From NCBI GenBank assembly GCA_900546745.1, contig URDT01000013.1, positions 1 through 30,495 on the forward strand: a stretch of 30,495 nucleotides of DNA, given 5' to 3'. The notes beneath the pieces were generated by a model. That model worked only from the letters and a program-made list of their open reading frames with translations, was not told where the DNA came from and searched no databases. Both the position numbers and the translations under genes were made by a program. Below, in pieces: positions 22,106-30,443 of the stretch. The first letter of the stretch is position 1. Each line of letters begins with the position of its first letter. The DNA comes from an uncultured Mycoplasmatota bacterium. Its GTDB lineage: Bacteria > Bacillota_I > Bacilli_A > RF39 > UBA660.

Positions 22106-23502
22106 TAATTGTGATAATTTGAATAATAGTAGTCATATTTATATCCATATAATTTTTTCTGTGTTTTAATATTTACTTTTGTTAAAATAGCACCTAAAAG
22201 AAAAGCTTTATTGTTTTGTAATTCTTCAATACATTCTTCAACTACAGGATGATCAATACGATCTGATTCTATTACATAAACTGTACCATCAGATAATTTA
22301 GAAACAAGTACTCCATCTGTTAAGGAAGAGATTGGTGGACAATCTACTAGTACTAAATCATAATCTTCTTTTACCTTTTCTAATAAAGCAGCAAAGCCTT
22401 TACTATTAATTAACTCTGATGGATTTGAAATTTTACTTCCTGCTGTTAAGACATCAATCGTTACATCTTTATTTTCATATTTTTGAATTGCTGTTCTATA
22501 GTCCATTGTTCCTTTTGATAATACAATGTCAGAAACACCATTTCTTCTAAGTAATCCAAAGTTTTTATGAATTTTTGGTTTTCTAAGGTCACAATCCATT
22601 ACCAATACTTTTTTGTCTAAAAGAGCAAAAGCTGCTGCCAAATTCGTTACTACTTCTGATTTTCCTTCACTAGGCAAAGTAGAAATAATATTAATTAATT
22701 TTAAATCCATGAAATTTAAATTCGTACGAATCATACGTATGGATTCTGAAATAACACTTGTTGGATCTGTTAAAATTTTAATATCTACTTCATTTGGCTT
22801 TACATAAACTTTCTTTTTATTCTTTACTTCAGCATCTATGGAATGATCAGGAACAACTCCCAAAGTTTTAATTTTTAAATATTTTTTAACATCTTCGTGA
22901 TTCTTAATTTTATTGTCCATAGAATCTAATAAGAAAGCTAAAATAAGTCCTATAACAGCTCCAAGTCCAATTCCGATAACATAATTATAAATAATTCTTG
23001 GCTCTACTGGATTACCATTGGCTATTGCTTCATCTACTACTACAATGTTAGTAATATTCATAGATTCTTTAATTTCTTCTATGAATGTACTAGCAAATTC
23101 ATTAGCAATTAAAGCAGCCGAATCCTTATTTAAATTTTTCACCGAAATAGATATCATTTGAGTATCATCAGAAGAAGTAATTGTTACATTTTGTAAAAAT
23201 TCTTCATAAGTTTGATTTAATTCTAATTGTTTGATTACTTTTTCTACAACTTTACGACTTTTCATAATTTGTACATAAGTTTTAACCATTCGTTGATTGG
23301 TTAAAATTCCTTGATAATCTACTTCACTTGCTGTTACTTGTGGTTGCACATATAATGTTGTTGTACTTTGATAACGAATTGGGGCACCATAGTTATAAAA
23401 AGCTGCTGCTGACCCTCCTAAAATAATAAATAATAAAATTAATAAAAACCATTTTCTAATTGCTGATAAAATATCAGAAAAATCTAATTCTCTTTCTTCC
23501 AT
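22105..23502 (-). CDS. Fused Wzz/CpsC-CpsD chain-length regulator and tyrosine kinase
   Basis: A 465-aa membrane protein combining the CpsC-type polysaccharide co-polymerase and the CpsD-type BY-kinase, usually separate genes in Firmicutes. The Wzz domain has transmembrane helix 1 (about 17-36), a short extracellular region (38-170) and helix 2 (about 172-192). The kinase has Walker A ISTLPSEGKSEVVTNLA (Lys281), with Glu where Ser/Thr is usual after GKS; Walker A' VLVMDCDLRKP (Asp303/Asp305); and Walker B YDLVLVDCPP. The C-terminal tail YGYKYDYYYSNYHN has seven tyrosines, the autophosphorylation cluster. In the family, cycling phosphorylation with CpsB controls export and length of polysaccharide. 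It is 16 bases downstream of the GT-like gene and overlaps cpsB. Confidence 0.93.
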   Translation of the reverse strand: MEERELDFSDILSAIRKWFLLILLFIILGGSAAAFYNYGAPIRYQSTTTLYVQPQVTASEVDYQGILTNQRMVKTYVQIMKSRKVVEKVIKQLELNQTYEEFLQNVTITSSDDTQMISISVKNLNKDSAALIANEFASTFIEEIKESMNITNIVVVDEAIANGNPVEPRIIYNYVIGIGLGAVIGLILAFLLDSMDNKIKNHEDVKKYLKIKTLGVVPDHSIDAEVKNKKKVYVKPNEVDIKILTDPTSVISESIRMIRTNLNFMDLKLINIISTLPSEGKSEVVTNLAAAFALLDKKVLVMDCDLRKPKIHKNFGLLRRNGVSDIVLSKGTMDYRTAIQKYENKDVTIDVLTAGSKISNPSELINSKGFAALLEKVKEDYDLVLVDCPPISSLTDGVLVSKLSDGTVYVIESDRIDHPVVEECIEELQNNKAFLLGAILTKVNIKTQKKLYGYKYDYYYSNYHN

Positions 23503-23517
23503 GATAATCCCCCTTTT

Positions 23518-23997
23518 TTAAACTTGTGCGATACTATTTTCTAAATAATAATAACTATTCATTCCTAAATTATAATTATATTTTTTATTATTTTTTAAAA
23601 AATGTATCATATTAATCATTTCATTTTGACTATTTATAACGTAACCAGTTACATCATTTTTAATAAATTGTTGTTTATTTTTACAATTTAAAGCTAACAA
23701 TGGTATTTGTAAAGACATTGCCTTTTTTAAATATTCTTCGTCACTAGAATCTGTAACAATTCCTAAATTTGATATTTTAAAATAATCTTCATTATCCTCT
23801 AAAAAATAAACTTTATTTTCTAAATGATATTCTTTCACCTGATTTTCTAACATTTTTGTTTTAAATGCCATCATTTTAATATTTTCATCTAAATACGGCA
23901 TTAATCCGATTAGATAATCTTCTTTGCTTAAATCAATAATTACAAAATCATTTTTATGAAAACCTAATAAGATTTTTAAATCTTGCTTTTCATTCAC
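23518..23997 (-). CDS. GT-B glycosyltransferase-like half protein, first gene of the polysaccharide operon
   Basis: A 159-aa protein resembling only the C-terminal Rossmann half of a family 4-like glycosyltransferase. KVYFLEDNEDYFKISNLGIVTDS is the strand/turn before the conserved S/E site, followed by a helix, IPLLALNC, then VTGYVINSQNEMINMIHFL, the usual donor-side end. The acceptor-binding half is absent, so catalysis alone is unlikely; partnering or a regulatory role is possible. I chose the GTG at 23995-23997 as start because GAGGGGG lies 8 bases before it; a TTG at 24021 would give 167 aa but has no such site. It has a consensus promoter and leads into the kinase gene. Confidence 0.6.
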   Translation of the reverse strand: MNEKQDLKILLGFHKNDFVIIDLSKEDYLIGLMPYLDENIKMMAFKTKMLENQVKEYHLENKVYFLEDNEDYFKISNLGIVTDSSDEEYLKKAMSLQIPLLALNCKNKQQFIKNDVTGYVINSQNEMINMIHFLKNNKKYNYNLGMNSYYYLENSIAQV

Positions 23998-24048
23998 ACT
24001 ACTAACCCCCTCTTTTTTCAAAACAAATATTGAATTGAATTGTTGCTT

Positions 24049-24076
24049 ATTATAATTGTTTTTTCTATTTTGTCAA
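24049..24076 (-). promoter_or_regulatory. Strong promoter of the polysaccharide regulatory operon
   Basis: Minus strand with both hexamers perfect: TTGACA (24071-24076), 16-bp spacer, TATAAT (24049-24054). About 50 bases of leader follow to the GTG start. Confidence 0.75.
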
Positions 24077-24130
24077 ATTTTCATTTTTTATCAATTTATT
24101 TAAAAAATATTTTAAGTTTTAAGTATTAAC

Positions 24131-24161
24131 AAAAAAATCAAAAGTTTATTTTCTTTTGATT
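24131..24161 (-). terminator. Intrinsic terminator of the topA-GNAT unit
   Basis: Stem AATCAAAAG/CTTTTGATT (24136-24144 with 24153-24161), eight-base loop, seven T on the minus strand (24131-24137), just after the acetyltransferase stop. Confidence 0.85.
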
Positions 24162-24168
24162 TTAATAT

Positions 24169-24828
24169 TTATTTTCTATTTCTTTTCAAAACAAGAGATG
24201 ATTTTTCATTTGCACAATATTCATCTTCTAAATTATAAATTCTAGATAAAATCACGCTATCTAAATATCTAAAATCCTCTGTAATAGAATCAATTGCTAC
24301 ATAATTATCTTCTTTTGCAATTTTTCCGTTCATAAAATTCTGTTCCTGTTTTTTATTTTCAAATATTAAATATTTTTGAAGGTCATTTTTACTTTGACAA
24401 ATGTGAATTACATGCTTAGAATTTTGATAAACATTTTCTCCCAATATTTCAAATCCATACGTCTTTAGCAAATAAATTAGAAAAGGTTTTCTTTGAGCTT
24501 TATTTGTTCCCAAAAAATGATAACCATAATTGAGACAAAACTGAATCCAATTAGCTACTAAAAATGAAGCAACTCCATGGTTACGATATTCCTCTTTTAC
24601 ATAAGTTCCTATAAAATCACTTGTTTTTTGTCCTGCGTCTAAGTAAAAATATATATAACCTTGGCAATCTTGAATATCTCCTTTTTGTAAGAAAGATTTA
24701 AAGAAATATTGTGTTCTTCCTTTGTAAACAGACTTTTGAAAATAAATTTTTTGAGATTCTCCGTTATAGCTGTATGCGTCTGAATATAATACATTTTTAT
24801 TAAAAGGCAACGATTCAATAAAATTCAT
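24169..24828 (-). CDS. GNAT-family N-acetyltransferase-like protein
   Basis: A 219-aa protein whose residues 50-135 fit the GNAT acetyl-CoA fold. The strand IYFYLDAGQ and the following FIGTYVKEEYRNHGVASFLV contain the acetyl-CoA loop (R/Q-x-x-G-x-G/A; here R-N-H-G-V-A), then a helix and LKTYGFEIL. The C-terminal 80 residues are not recognised and may be a small added domain. The substrate cannot be told. It starts 21 bases after topA, with only a weak GAGAG site, so it is translated from the topA transcript, and a terminator follows it. No signal or membrane segment is visible. Confidence 0.75.
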   Translation of the reverse strand: MNFIESLPFNKNVLYSDAYSYNGESQKIYFQKSVYKGRTQYFFKSFLQKGDIQDCQGYIYFYLDAGQKTSDFIGTYVKEEYRNHGVASFLVANWIQFCLNYGYHFLGTNKAQRKPFLIYLLKTYGFEILGENVYQNSKHVIHICQSKNDLQKYLIFENKKQEQNFMNGKIAKEDNYVAIDSITEDFRYLDSVILSRIYNLEDEYCANEKSSLVLKRNRK

Positions 24829-24849
24829 TTATTTTTCTCTCAACAAAAT

Positions 24850-26874
24850 TTATTTTTCATAGTCGCAGCTAGAACATTTAATTTTATCTTTTTTAGTAGT
24901 CAACATACCACCACATTCTGGACATTTCTCACCTGTTGGTTTATCCCAATAAGCTGTTTTACAAGTTGGATAATTGTTACAGCCATAAAATAATTTTCCT
25001 CTTTTTGTTTTTTTCTCTACAATCTTACCATCACAATTAGGGCAATCACAAACCTCTACAATTTTAGATTCATCAGCTTTAATATATTTACATTCAGGGA
25101 AGTTACTACAAGCAATAAATTCACCATATCTTCCTTTTCTTTTTACCAATGGGTGTCCACAATTTGGACAGTCTTCTCCTACTTTTTCAGGTTCTTTCTT
25201 TTCTAATTTATCAAATGCTTCTTCTAAAGCTGGTTCAAATTCTTTATAGAATTCTTCTAGCGTTTTATACCAAACAAGTTTTCCTTCAGCAATTTCATCT
25301 AGCTCTGTTTCCATATTAGCTGTATATTCTACATTGATAATATTCGAAAAACAGCTTTGTAATTTATCGGTTACTTCAATACCTATTTCTGTAGGATTAA
25401 ATTTTTTATCCACTACATTGACATATCCTCTAGATTTAATATTATCCATGATAGTTGCATAAGTACTAGGACGTCCAATTCCTAATTTTTCCATTGCTTC
25501 AATTAATTTTGCCTCTGTATATCGAGCAGGTGGTTGCGTGAAATGTTGTTCACTTTCTATATCATTAGATACAATTACATTAGACTTATAGGTATCAAAT
25601 GGAGGAAGTACATCATCTTTTGCAGATTCATAATCACGATATACTTTTAAATATCCATCAAATGTAATAATTTGACCTGTTGTTTTAAATTTATAATCAT
25701 TATTATCTAGTACAACTGTTGTATTTAAAGTATCCGCTGATGCCATTAAAGAAGAAAGTGCTCTAGCATATATCAAGCTATATAATTTAAATTCATCATT
25801 TGTTAAGTATTTTTTAACACTAATAGGTGTTCTTTTAATACTCGTTGGACGAATTGCCTCATGGGCATCTTGAACATTTTCTGTCTTTTTGCTGACTTTA
25901 ACAGATCCAACATATTCTTTTCCATATTTTCCTTCAATATAGGATATTGTTTCTTTAATAAAATCATTGGATAAACGAATAGAATCTGTACGCATATAAG
26001 TAATTAAACCTACTGTTTCATCCTCTAATTCAATTCCTTCATATAATTTCTGAGCAACACTCATTGTTTTTTTCGCACTCATGTTTAAGATATTAGAAGC
26101 AGCTTGTTGTAAAGTACTAGTAATAAAAGGTGGTTTTGAATTTTTCTTTTTTGCTTTTTTATCAACAGATTCTATTTTAAAAGAGTTTGATAATTGATTT
26201 AAAATTTGATTGGTTTCAACTTCTGTTTTTGGTTTTATATCTTTTTCTTTATATTTAAATAAATCTGCCTCAAAGTCGTTAAAAATTGCTTTGATTGTCC
26301 AATATTCTTCTGGCTTAAAAGCTTCAATTTCTCTTTCTTTATCTACAACTAATTTCAAAGCAACTGATTGAACTCTTCCAGCACTACTACCACTTGTTTT
26401 ATTTTGAACAAGTTTACTTAAACGAAAGCCAATAATACGATCTAATATTCTTCTTGTTTCTTGCGAATTTACTAGGTTTTGATCAATTTTACGAGCATGA
26501 TTTAAAGAATCTACTACGGCATTTTTTGTAATTTCATTAAATACAATTCTATCATACTCGTTTTCTTTTAATCCAAGGACATCATATAAATGCCATGAAA
26601 TAGCTTCTCCCTCACGATCGGGGTCGGTAGCAAGATAAACAAAGTCTGTTTTTTTCACATCTTTTTTTAATTCATCGATTACTTTCTTTTTTCCTTTGAT
26701 AGTAACATAATTTGGTTTAAAATGATCTTCGATATCTACACCAAATCCATATTTTCCTCTGGTTGAAAGATCTCTAATATGTCCTTTTGAAGAAACTACT
26801 AAATAGTCACTACCTAAATATTTTCCAATAGATTTTGTTTTTGCTGGAGATTCCACGATTACTAATTTCGTCAT
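24850..26874 (-). CDS. topA: DNA topoisomerase I (type IA)
   Basis: A 674-aa enzyme relaxing negative supercoils. The Toprim domain starts MTKLVIVESPAKTKSI (Glu8) and has YLATDPDREGEAISWHL with the metal-binding Asp-x-Asp-x-Glu. The catalytic Tyr is in GLITYMRTDSIRLS near residue 298. Domain features HEAIRPTSI and PPARYTEAKLIEAMEKLGIGRPSTYATIM follow. Three C-terminal zinc ribbons are intact: CPNCGH with CSNFPECKY, CPNCDGK with CNNYPTCK, and CPECGG with CSSCDY. Length and order are normal for Firmicutes. It has its own promoter directly after the ImmA-like gene and is followed by the GNAT gene in the same unit. The ribosome binding site is weak (GTGAG, several bases away). Confidence 0.98.
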   Translation of the reverse strand: MTKLVIVESPAKTKSIGKYLGSDYLVVSSKGHIRDLSTRGKYGFGVDIEDHFKPNYVTIKGKKKVIDELKKDVKKTDFVYLATDPDREGEAISWHLYDVLGLKENEYDRIVFNEITKNAVVDSLNHARKIDQNLVNSQETRRILDRIIGFRLSKLVQNKTSGSSAGRVQSVALKLVVDKEREIEAFKPEEYWTIKAIFNDFEADLFKYKEKDIKPKTEVETNQILNQLSNSFKIESVDKKAKKKNSKPPFITSTLQQAASNILNMSAKKTMSVAQKLYEGIELEDETVGLITYMRTDSIRLSNDFIKETISYIEGKYGKEYVGSVKVSKKTENVQDAHEAIRPTSIKRTPISVKKYLTNDEFKLYSLIYARALSSLMASADTLNTTVVLDNNDYKFKTTGQIITFDGYLKVYRDYESAKDDVLPPFDTYKSNVIVSNDIESEQHFTQPPARYTEAKLIEAMEKLGIGRPSTYATIMDNIKSRGYVNVVDKKFNPTEIGIEVTDKLQSCFSNIINVEYTANMETELDEIAEGKLVWYKTLEEFYKEFEPALEEAFDKLEKKEPEKVGEDCPNCGHPLVKRKGRYGEFIACSNFPECKYIKADESKIVEVCDCPNCDGKIVEKKTKRGKLFYGCNNYPTCKTAYWDKPTGEKCPECGGMLTTKKDKIKCSSCDYEK

Positions 26875-26899
26875 AATTCACGCTCACTTTTCTAAGATA

Positions 26900-26928
26900 C
26901 TTATACACTATTCATTTTTGATTGTCAA
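26900..26928 (-). promoter_or_regulatory. Promoter of topA
   Basis: Minus strand consensus TTGACA (26923-26928), 17-bp spacer, TATAAG (26900-26905), about 25 bases before the topA ATG. The -35 begins right after the ImmA-like stop. Confidence 0.7.
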
Positions 26929-26929
26929 A

Positions 26930-27391
26930 TTATCTTTTTAAAACCTTTACTTTATTTTTCTCTTGTTTGGATAAACGCTCTTCTACTACAGTGCTTGGTA
27001 CTTCAAAACGATCCATTAATCGAATAATATCTTTTTTATATTTTTTAGAATACTTTTGAAATTCTTTTGATGGCATCAACATTTCAGAAGCTAGATTCTC
27101 AACTTCGATATCATGAACATTAGTTCTAAGTTGTTGATAGAAAGATTCGGCATTGCCTGATAATTGATAATAAGAAAGGGCTAAAGCAATGTAATAACGA
27201 TAATAATACTCTTTTTCTAAGCCGGCTTCGTTTAATTTGTCTTGGTCAATAACAATTCTTTTATTAGCATTTACATCTGTATTTTCTACCCAAACGTAAC
27301 CAATAAAATTATCATGTTTTTGACTAGAAATTTGAATAAAAACCTCAAATCCTTGTTTTAATACTAACTCATTAACATCTATTTTTTTCAT
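26930..27391 (-). CDS. ImmA/IrrE-like protein lacking the zinc-peptidase motif
   Basis: A 153-aa protein with the outline of the ImmA/IrrE (DUF955-type) peptidase domain. A beta region FIGYVWVENTD and KRIVIDQDKLNEAGLEKEYYYRYYIALALSYYQL stand where active relatives have a helix with HExxH. Here that helix reads ALALS (about residues 71-75), so both His and the Glu are lost. The later family element E--A-EMLMPSKEF (about 98-110) is kept. Peptidase activity is therefore unlikely; a protein-binding or regulatory role may remain. The ATG at 27389-27391 is chosen because GGGGTGA precedes it by six bases; an upstream in-frame start would add nine residues. It has its own promoter and no HTH partner gene nearby. 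The domain assignment is moderate. Confidence 0.6.
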   Translation of the reverse strand: MKKIDVNELVLKQGFEVFIQISSQKHDNFIGYVWVENTDVNANKRIVIDQDKLNEAGLEKEYYYRYYIALALSYYQLSGNAESFYQQLRTNVHDIEVENLASEMLMPSKEFQKYSKKYKKDIIRLMDRFEVPSTVVEERLSKQEKNKVKVLKR

Positions 27392-27416
27392 AATATCACC
27401 CCACACACAACTTAAC

Positions 27417-27445
27417 ATTATACGCTTACGCTGAATGATTTACAA
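27417..27445 (-). promoter_or_regulatory. Promoter of the ImmA/IrrE-like gene
   Basis: Minus strand TTGTAA (27440-27445), 17-bp spacer, TATAAT (27417-27422), about 25 bases before the start codon. Confidence 0.65.
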
Positions 27446-27448
27446 TGA

Positions 27449-28393
27449 TTATTTTGTGAAATTTCTGCCACATTTACTTCCCCATACATCAACTAGTTCA
27501 TCATTCTTCAAAATCTTCAAAATTTCGCAATTGTTCGCACATCTAGAACATTCCATTCCCTTTGTCTCAAATTTAATATCTTTTAAATTTAAATCATACG
27601 TTTTACCAATTTCATTTTGATGAGCCAGTATTGCAATTCCTAAAGCTCCCATCAGATGGCTATTTGGATCAACAATTACTTGTTCTCCTAAGATTTCTTC
27701 AAAATATTTTTTTACACCTTTATTTTTACTGACACCACCTTGAAAAACAATTGGTGATTTGATCTTTTTTCCTTTTCCAACATTATTTAAATAGTTTTGG
27801 ACAATACTTTTACAAAGCCCTGCTACAATATCTTGCTTTTGATATCCTATTTGAGCTTTATGAATTAAATCGGATTCAGCAAATACAGTACATCTAGCCG
27901 CAATTTTAACTGGATTATTTGATTTTAAGGCCATATTGGAAAATTCTTCAATTGGAATTTTCAGTCTTTCTGCTTGACTAGATAAAAAAGCTCCTGTTCC
28001 AGCAGCACATAATGTATTCATAGAATAATCTGTAATAATTCCATTATTTAACAAGATGATTTTAGAATCTTGGCCACCTATTTCTAAAATAGTATGAACA
28101 TCAGGATATAATGAACTTGTTCCTACAGCATGGGCTGTAATTTCATTTTTTACAACATTTGCATTTAACATTAGCCCAATTAATTTTCTAGCAGAACCTG
28201 TAGTTCCAATTCCTTTTAAAACATATTCTTTAGGTAAATTATTTTTTAAAATTTCAATTAATTTTTTTACTGCACCAATCGGATTTCCTTCTGTCCAAAT
28301 ATAAGATGAAGTAATGATATGATTTTTTTCATCAATCACTACTCCTTTCGTAGAGATGGAGCCAATATCAACTCCTAGATAACATGGTTTCAT
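27449..28393 (-). CDS. 2-hydroxyacyl-CoA-dehydratase activase-like ATPase (COG1924, BadF/HgdC type)
   Basis: A 314-aa ASKHA-fold ATPase. It starts YLGVDIGSISTKGVVID (phosphate-1 motif) and carries GIGTTGSARKL, LEIGGQDSKI (phosphate-2) and GGVSKNKGV (adenosine motif). Cys129 in NTLCAAGTGAFL and Cys168 in AARCTVFAESD are the family's ligands for the 4Fe-4S cluster shared across the homodimer. It should couple ATP hydrolysis to passing one low-potential electron to a partner iron-sulfur enzyme. The C-terminus has an extra Cys set (Cys282, 285, 289, 308: CSRCANNC and SKCG), as in the large fused clostridial activases. Its start overlaps the COG3581 gene by 26 bases. It is the last gene of the operon; the substrate is unknown. 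Confidence 0.9.
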   Translation of the reverse strand: MKPCYLGVDIGSISTKGVVIDEKNHIITSSYIWTEGNPIGAVKKLIEILKNNLPKEYVLKGIGTTGSARKLIGLMLNANVVKNEITAHAVGTSSLYPDVHTILEIGGQDSKIILLNNGIITDYSMNTLCAAGTGAFLSSQAERLKIPIEEFSNMALKSNNPVKIAARCTVFAESDLIHKAQIGYQKQDIVAGLCKSIVQNYLNNVGKGKKIKSPIVFQGGVSKNKGVKKYFEEILGEQVIVDPNSHLMGALGIAILAHQNEIGKTYDLNLKDIKFETKGMECSRCANNCEILKILKNDELVDVWGSKCGRNFTK

Positions 28394-29453
28394 TTTTCTT
28401 CCTCATTTCTATCATATCGTAAAATGCTTCTAATCTCGTTTTTATTCCTGTTTCACTTGTATTTGCATCAAAGGAGAAAAAAATTACAGGCACATTATAA
28501 TCATGGCATACTTTATTAATGATGGGCATTGCTCCTATTTCTGGTGTACAAAAGCTAGATTTGATATGTATAATTCCATCATAATTGTTTTGACATAAGT
28601 ACTTAGCTCTAGCAATATTATCTGCTGCATCTGCTCCCATTTTATATCGAATGTATTCTTTTACATGTTTTAAATAAGTTTTAATTTTCTTTCCTTTTTG
28701 GAATAATAAATATTCTACATTTGTAAATCGTTTTACTTCAATATGAAATTCTGCTAATTGTTTTTCTAAAAAATAATTAGAAAATGGTTCCATAGTAGTA
28801 TAAAGTTCTCCAATAATACCTACTTTTAAACGGTCTATAGGTTTGTTGATTTTTATTTTTTTTAAATTCTTAAAACCTCTTTTATACGTTAATTTCAATT
28901 CTCTAAAAGTAGTTACTTTTTGAAACTGATTTAATATTTTTTTCATTTCTTTTTCAAAGGTGCCTTTTTCTACTTCAAAACCTATATTTTGTCTAACATA
29001 ATCATCTAATGAGTCCATATAACGAATCATATAACGTGTAATGAATCCATAATAAAGTAATTTAAAAATATTAGGATGTGGTTCTATTTTTAAAAATTCT
29101 TGTTTGATTTTTTTAAATTTTGTTTTTCCTTCTGTTACAAAGTTTACCATTGTAAATTGATATCCTAATTCTTTTAAAATTTCTTCTTGTAATTCACTAT
29201 AATAGCCATATCTACATCCACCTCCAGCTTGAACCACTACATTTGCACCTTTTTGTAAACATTCAATCATAGTCCCTAACGTATATTTAAATGGTGTACA
29301 CACAAATTCAGGACTATATTTATTTCCTAGTTCAATGGTCTTGCTTGTGATTTTTGGTGAATCCATAATTTTTGAATGAACAGTATGTCTTAAAAAGTAA
29401 TTAATCGGAATACTATAATTTCCCATTTGGGGAAAGGCAATTATTTTTGACAT
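28368..29453 (-). CDS. HgdB-like 2-hydroxyacyl-CoA dehydratase-related protein (COG3581)
   Basis: A 361-aa protein resembling the catalytic-type iron-sulfur subunits of the HgdB/BcrC superfamily. It begins IIAFPQMGNYSIPINYFL. Conserved cysteine sites are FVCTPFKYTLG (Cys52), Cys65, GGGCRYGYYSELQEEIL (Cys80) and a later FCTPEIGAMPI, likely iron-sulfur ligands. A middle domain has the RLKVGIIGELYTTMEPFSNY Rossmann-like strand. In many clostridia this unit is the C-terminal part of a long activase fusion; here it stands alone. It overlaps the COG3580 gene by 13 bases and the activase gene by 26. The reaction is unknown; a reductive step at a low-potential cluster is the inference. Confidence 0.82.
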   Translation of the reverse strand: MSKIIAFPQMGNYSIPINYFLRHTVHSKIMDSPKITSKTIELGNKYSPEFVCTPFKYTLGTMIECLQKGANVVVQAGGGCRYGYYSELQEEILKELGYQFTMVNFVTEGKTKFKKIKQEFLKIEPHPNIFKLLYYGFITRYMIRYMDSLDDYVRQNIGFEVEKGTFEKEMKKILNQFQKVTTFRELKLTYKRGFKNLKKIKINKPIDRLKVGIIGELYTTMEPFSNYFLEKQLAEFHIEVKRFTNVEYLLFQKGKKIKTYLKHVKEYIRYKMGADAADNIARAKYLCQNNYDGIIHIKSSFCTPEIGAMPIINKVCHDYNVPVIFFSFDANTSETGIKTRLEAFYDMIEMRKKNETMLSRS

Positions 29454-30358
29454 TGTTTCTTCCTTTCTTTAATAATATCAATAAAACTTTCAATTCTCGT
29501 TTCAAACCCTGTTAAACTATCTAAGTCATCTACAATTAAATTTAAATATGGTAATTTTATTTTTCTCATTGCAAGTTCATTTGCAATAGAGTCTGGGCCA
29601 CATGGAAATACTGTAAAAAATAAAACTCCATCAATTTGTCTTTTTACCATTTCGATAGCGCCTATATTTTCTTTATTATATTTAAAATATAAGTCTTTGG
29701 ATATTTTTTTGCTATAACAGTTTGTTTTTTCAGGTGGTAAAAGATTGCTATAAATTAAATTAACTCCCATATCTTCTAACATTTTTAAAATAGGTTTTCC
29801 TATATAATTATCTTCTATATTATAGGCGTGTCCTACTACTAAAATTTTTAATTTATCGGTTTTTAATTGATAGCAGTTTTTTCGAATTCTTTTTTCTAAT
29901 TGATTCATTGTATCTATTTTTGCTTTTTCGTAAGCTAATCTACTTTGCTTTTTTGTAAAGTTTAATGTTTCTCCCATTTTAATAAATCCTAATTCTTCTG
30001 TTTCTTTGTGATCGTAATCAATATTATAATTAATAATAGATACTTTGAATAAATTTTGAACAATATCATAAGTACTTAAAAAATTGGTACATGTTTGATC
30101 ATTACTTCCAAAGTTATCAATTCTAGGAATTACAATATAATCACATTTATCTTTTAAATAATCGATATGACCAATATAATTCTTTAAAGCTAAGCACATT
30201 TCATCATAAGCATATTTTATTCCCTGATTCATAATTTCTTTTGTGGTTTGTGGAGATATGATAATTTCACAATTCAAATTTTCAAAAAAATTTTTTAATA
30301 AATCTCCATAATAATAGTAATATAAACTTCTAGGAATCCCAATTTTTATTTTTTTCAT
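29441..30358 (-). CDS. DUF2229/COG3580 acyl-CoA-dehydratase-activase-related protein
   Basis: A 305-aa protein with the DUF2229 hallmark start KIGIPRSLYYYYYGDLLKNF, then a segment ending YDEMCLALKNYIGHIDYL (Cys55) and YIVIPRIDNFG. Its second half has ILVVGHAYNIEDNYIGKPIL, a Rossmann-like segment, and FFTVFPCGPDSIANEL, a cysteine site also found in HgdB-like proteins. It is the first gene of a three-gene overlapping operon with COG3581 and COG1924 genes, the same order of parts as in the fused clostridial proteins apart from the activase being last. The ATG follows AGGTGAG. No confident promoter hexamers were found in the 85 bases between it and the divergent DUF1540 gene. Confidence 0.82.
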   Translation of the reverse strand: MKKIKIGIPRSLYYYYYGDLLKNFFENLNCEIIISPQTTKEIMNQGIKYAYDEMCLALKNYIGHIDYLKDKCDYIVIPRIDNFGSNDQTCTNFLSTYDIVQNLFKVSIINYNIDYDHKETEELGFIKMGETLNFTKKQSRLAYEKAKIDTMNQLEKRIRKNCYQLKTDKLKILVVGHAYNIEDNYIGKPILKMLEDMGVNLIYSNLLPPEKTNCYSKKISKDLYFKYNKENIGAIEMVKRQIDGVLFFTVFPCGPDSIANELAMRKIKLPYLNLIVDDLDSLTGFETRIESFIDIIKERKKQCQK

Positions 30359-30443
30359 AGTCTCACCTAAATAATATTATTTTTAAAATTAGTCTTTATG
30401 TATAAAAGGCGTTTTTTTGACAAAAATAATGATGAGGTGAATT

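Noticed and set aside
30417..30422. TTGACA upstream of the DUF1540 gene as its -35
   Set aside because: It lies about 21 bases before the ATG and next to the ribosome binding site, leaving no room for a -10 and start point.
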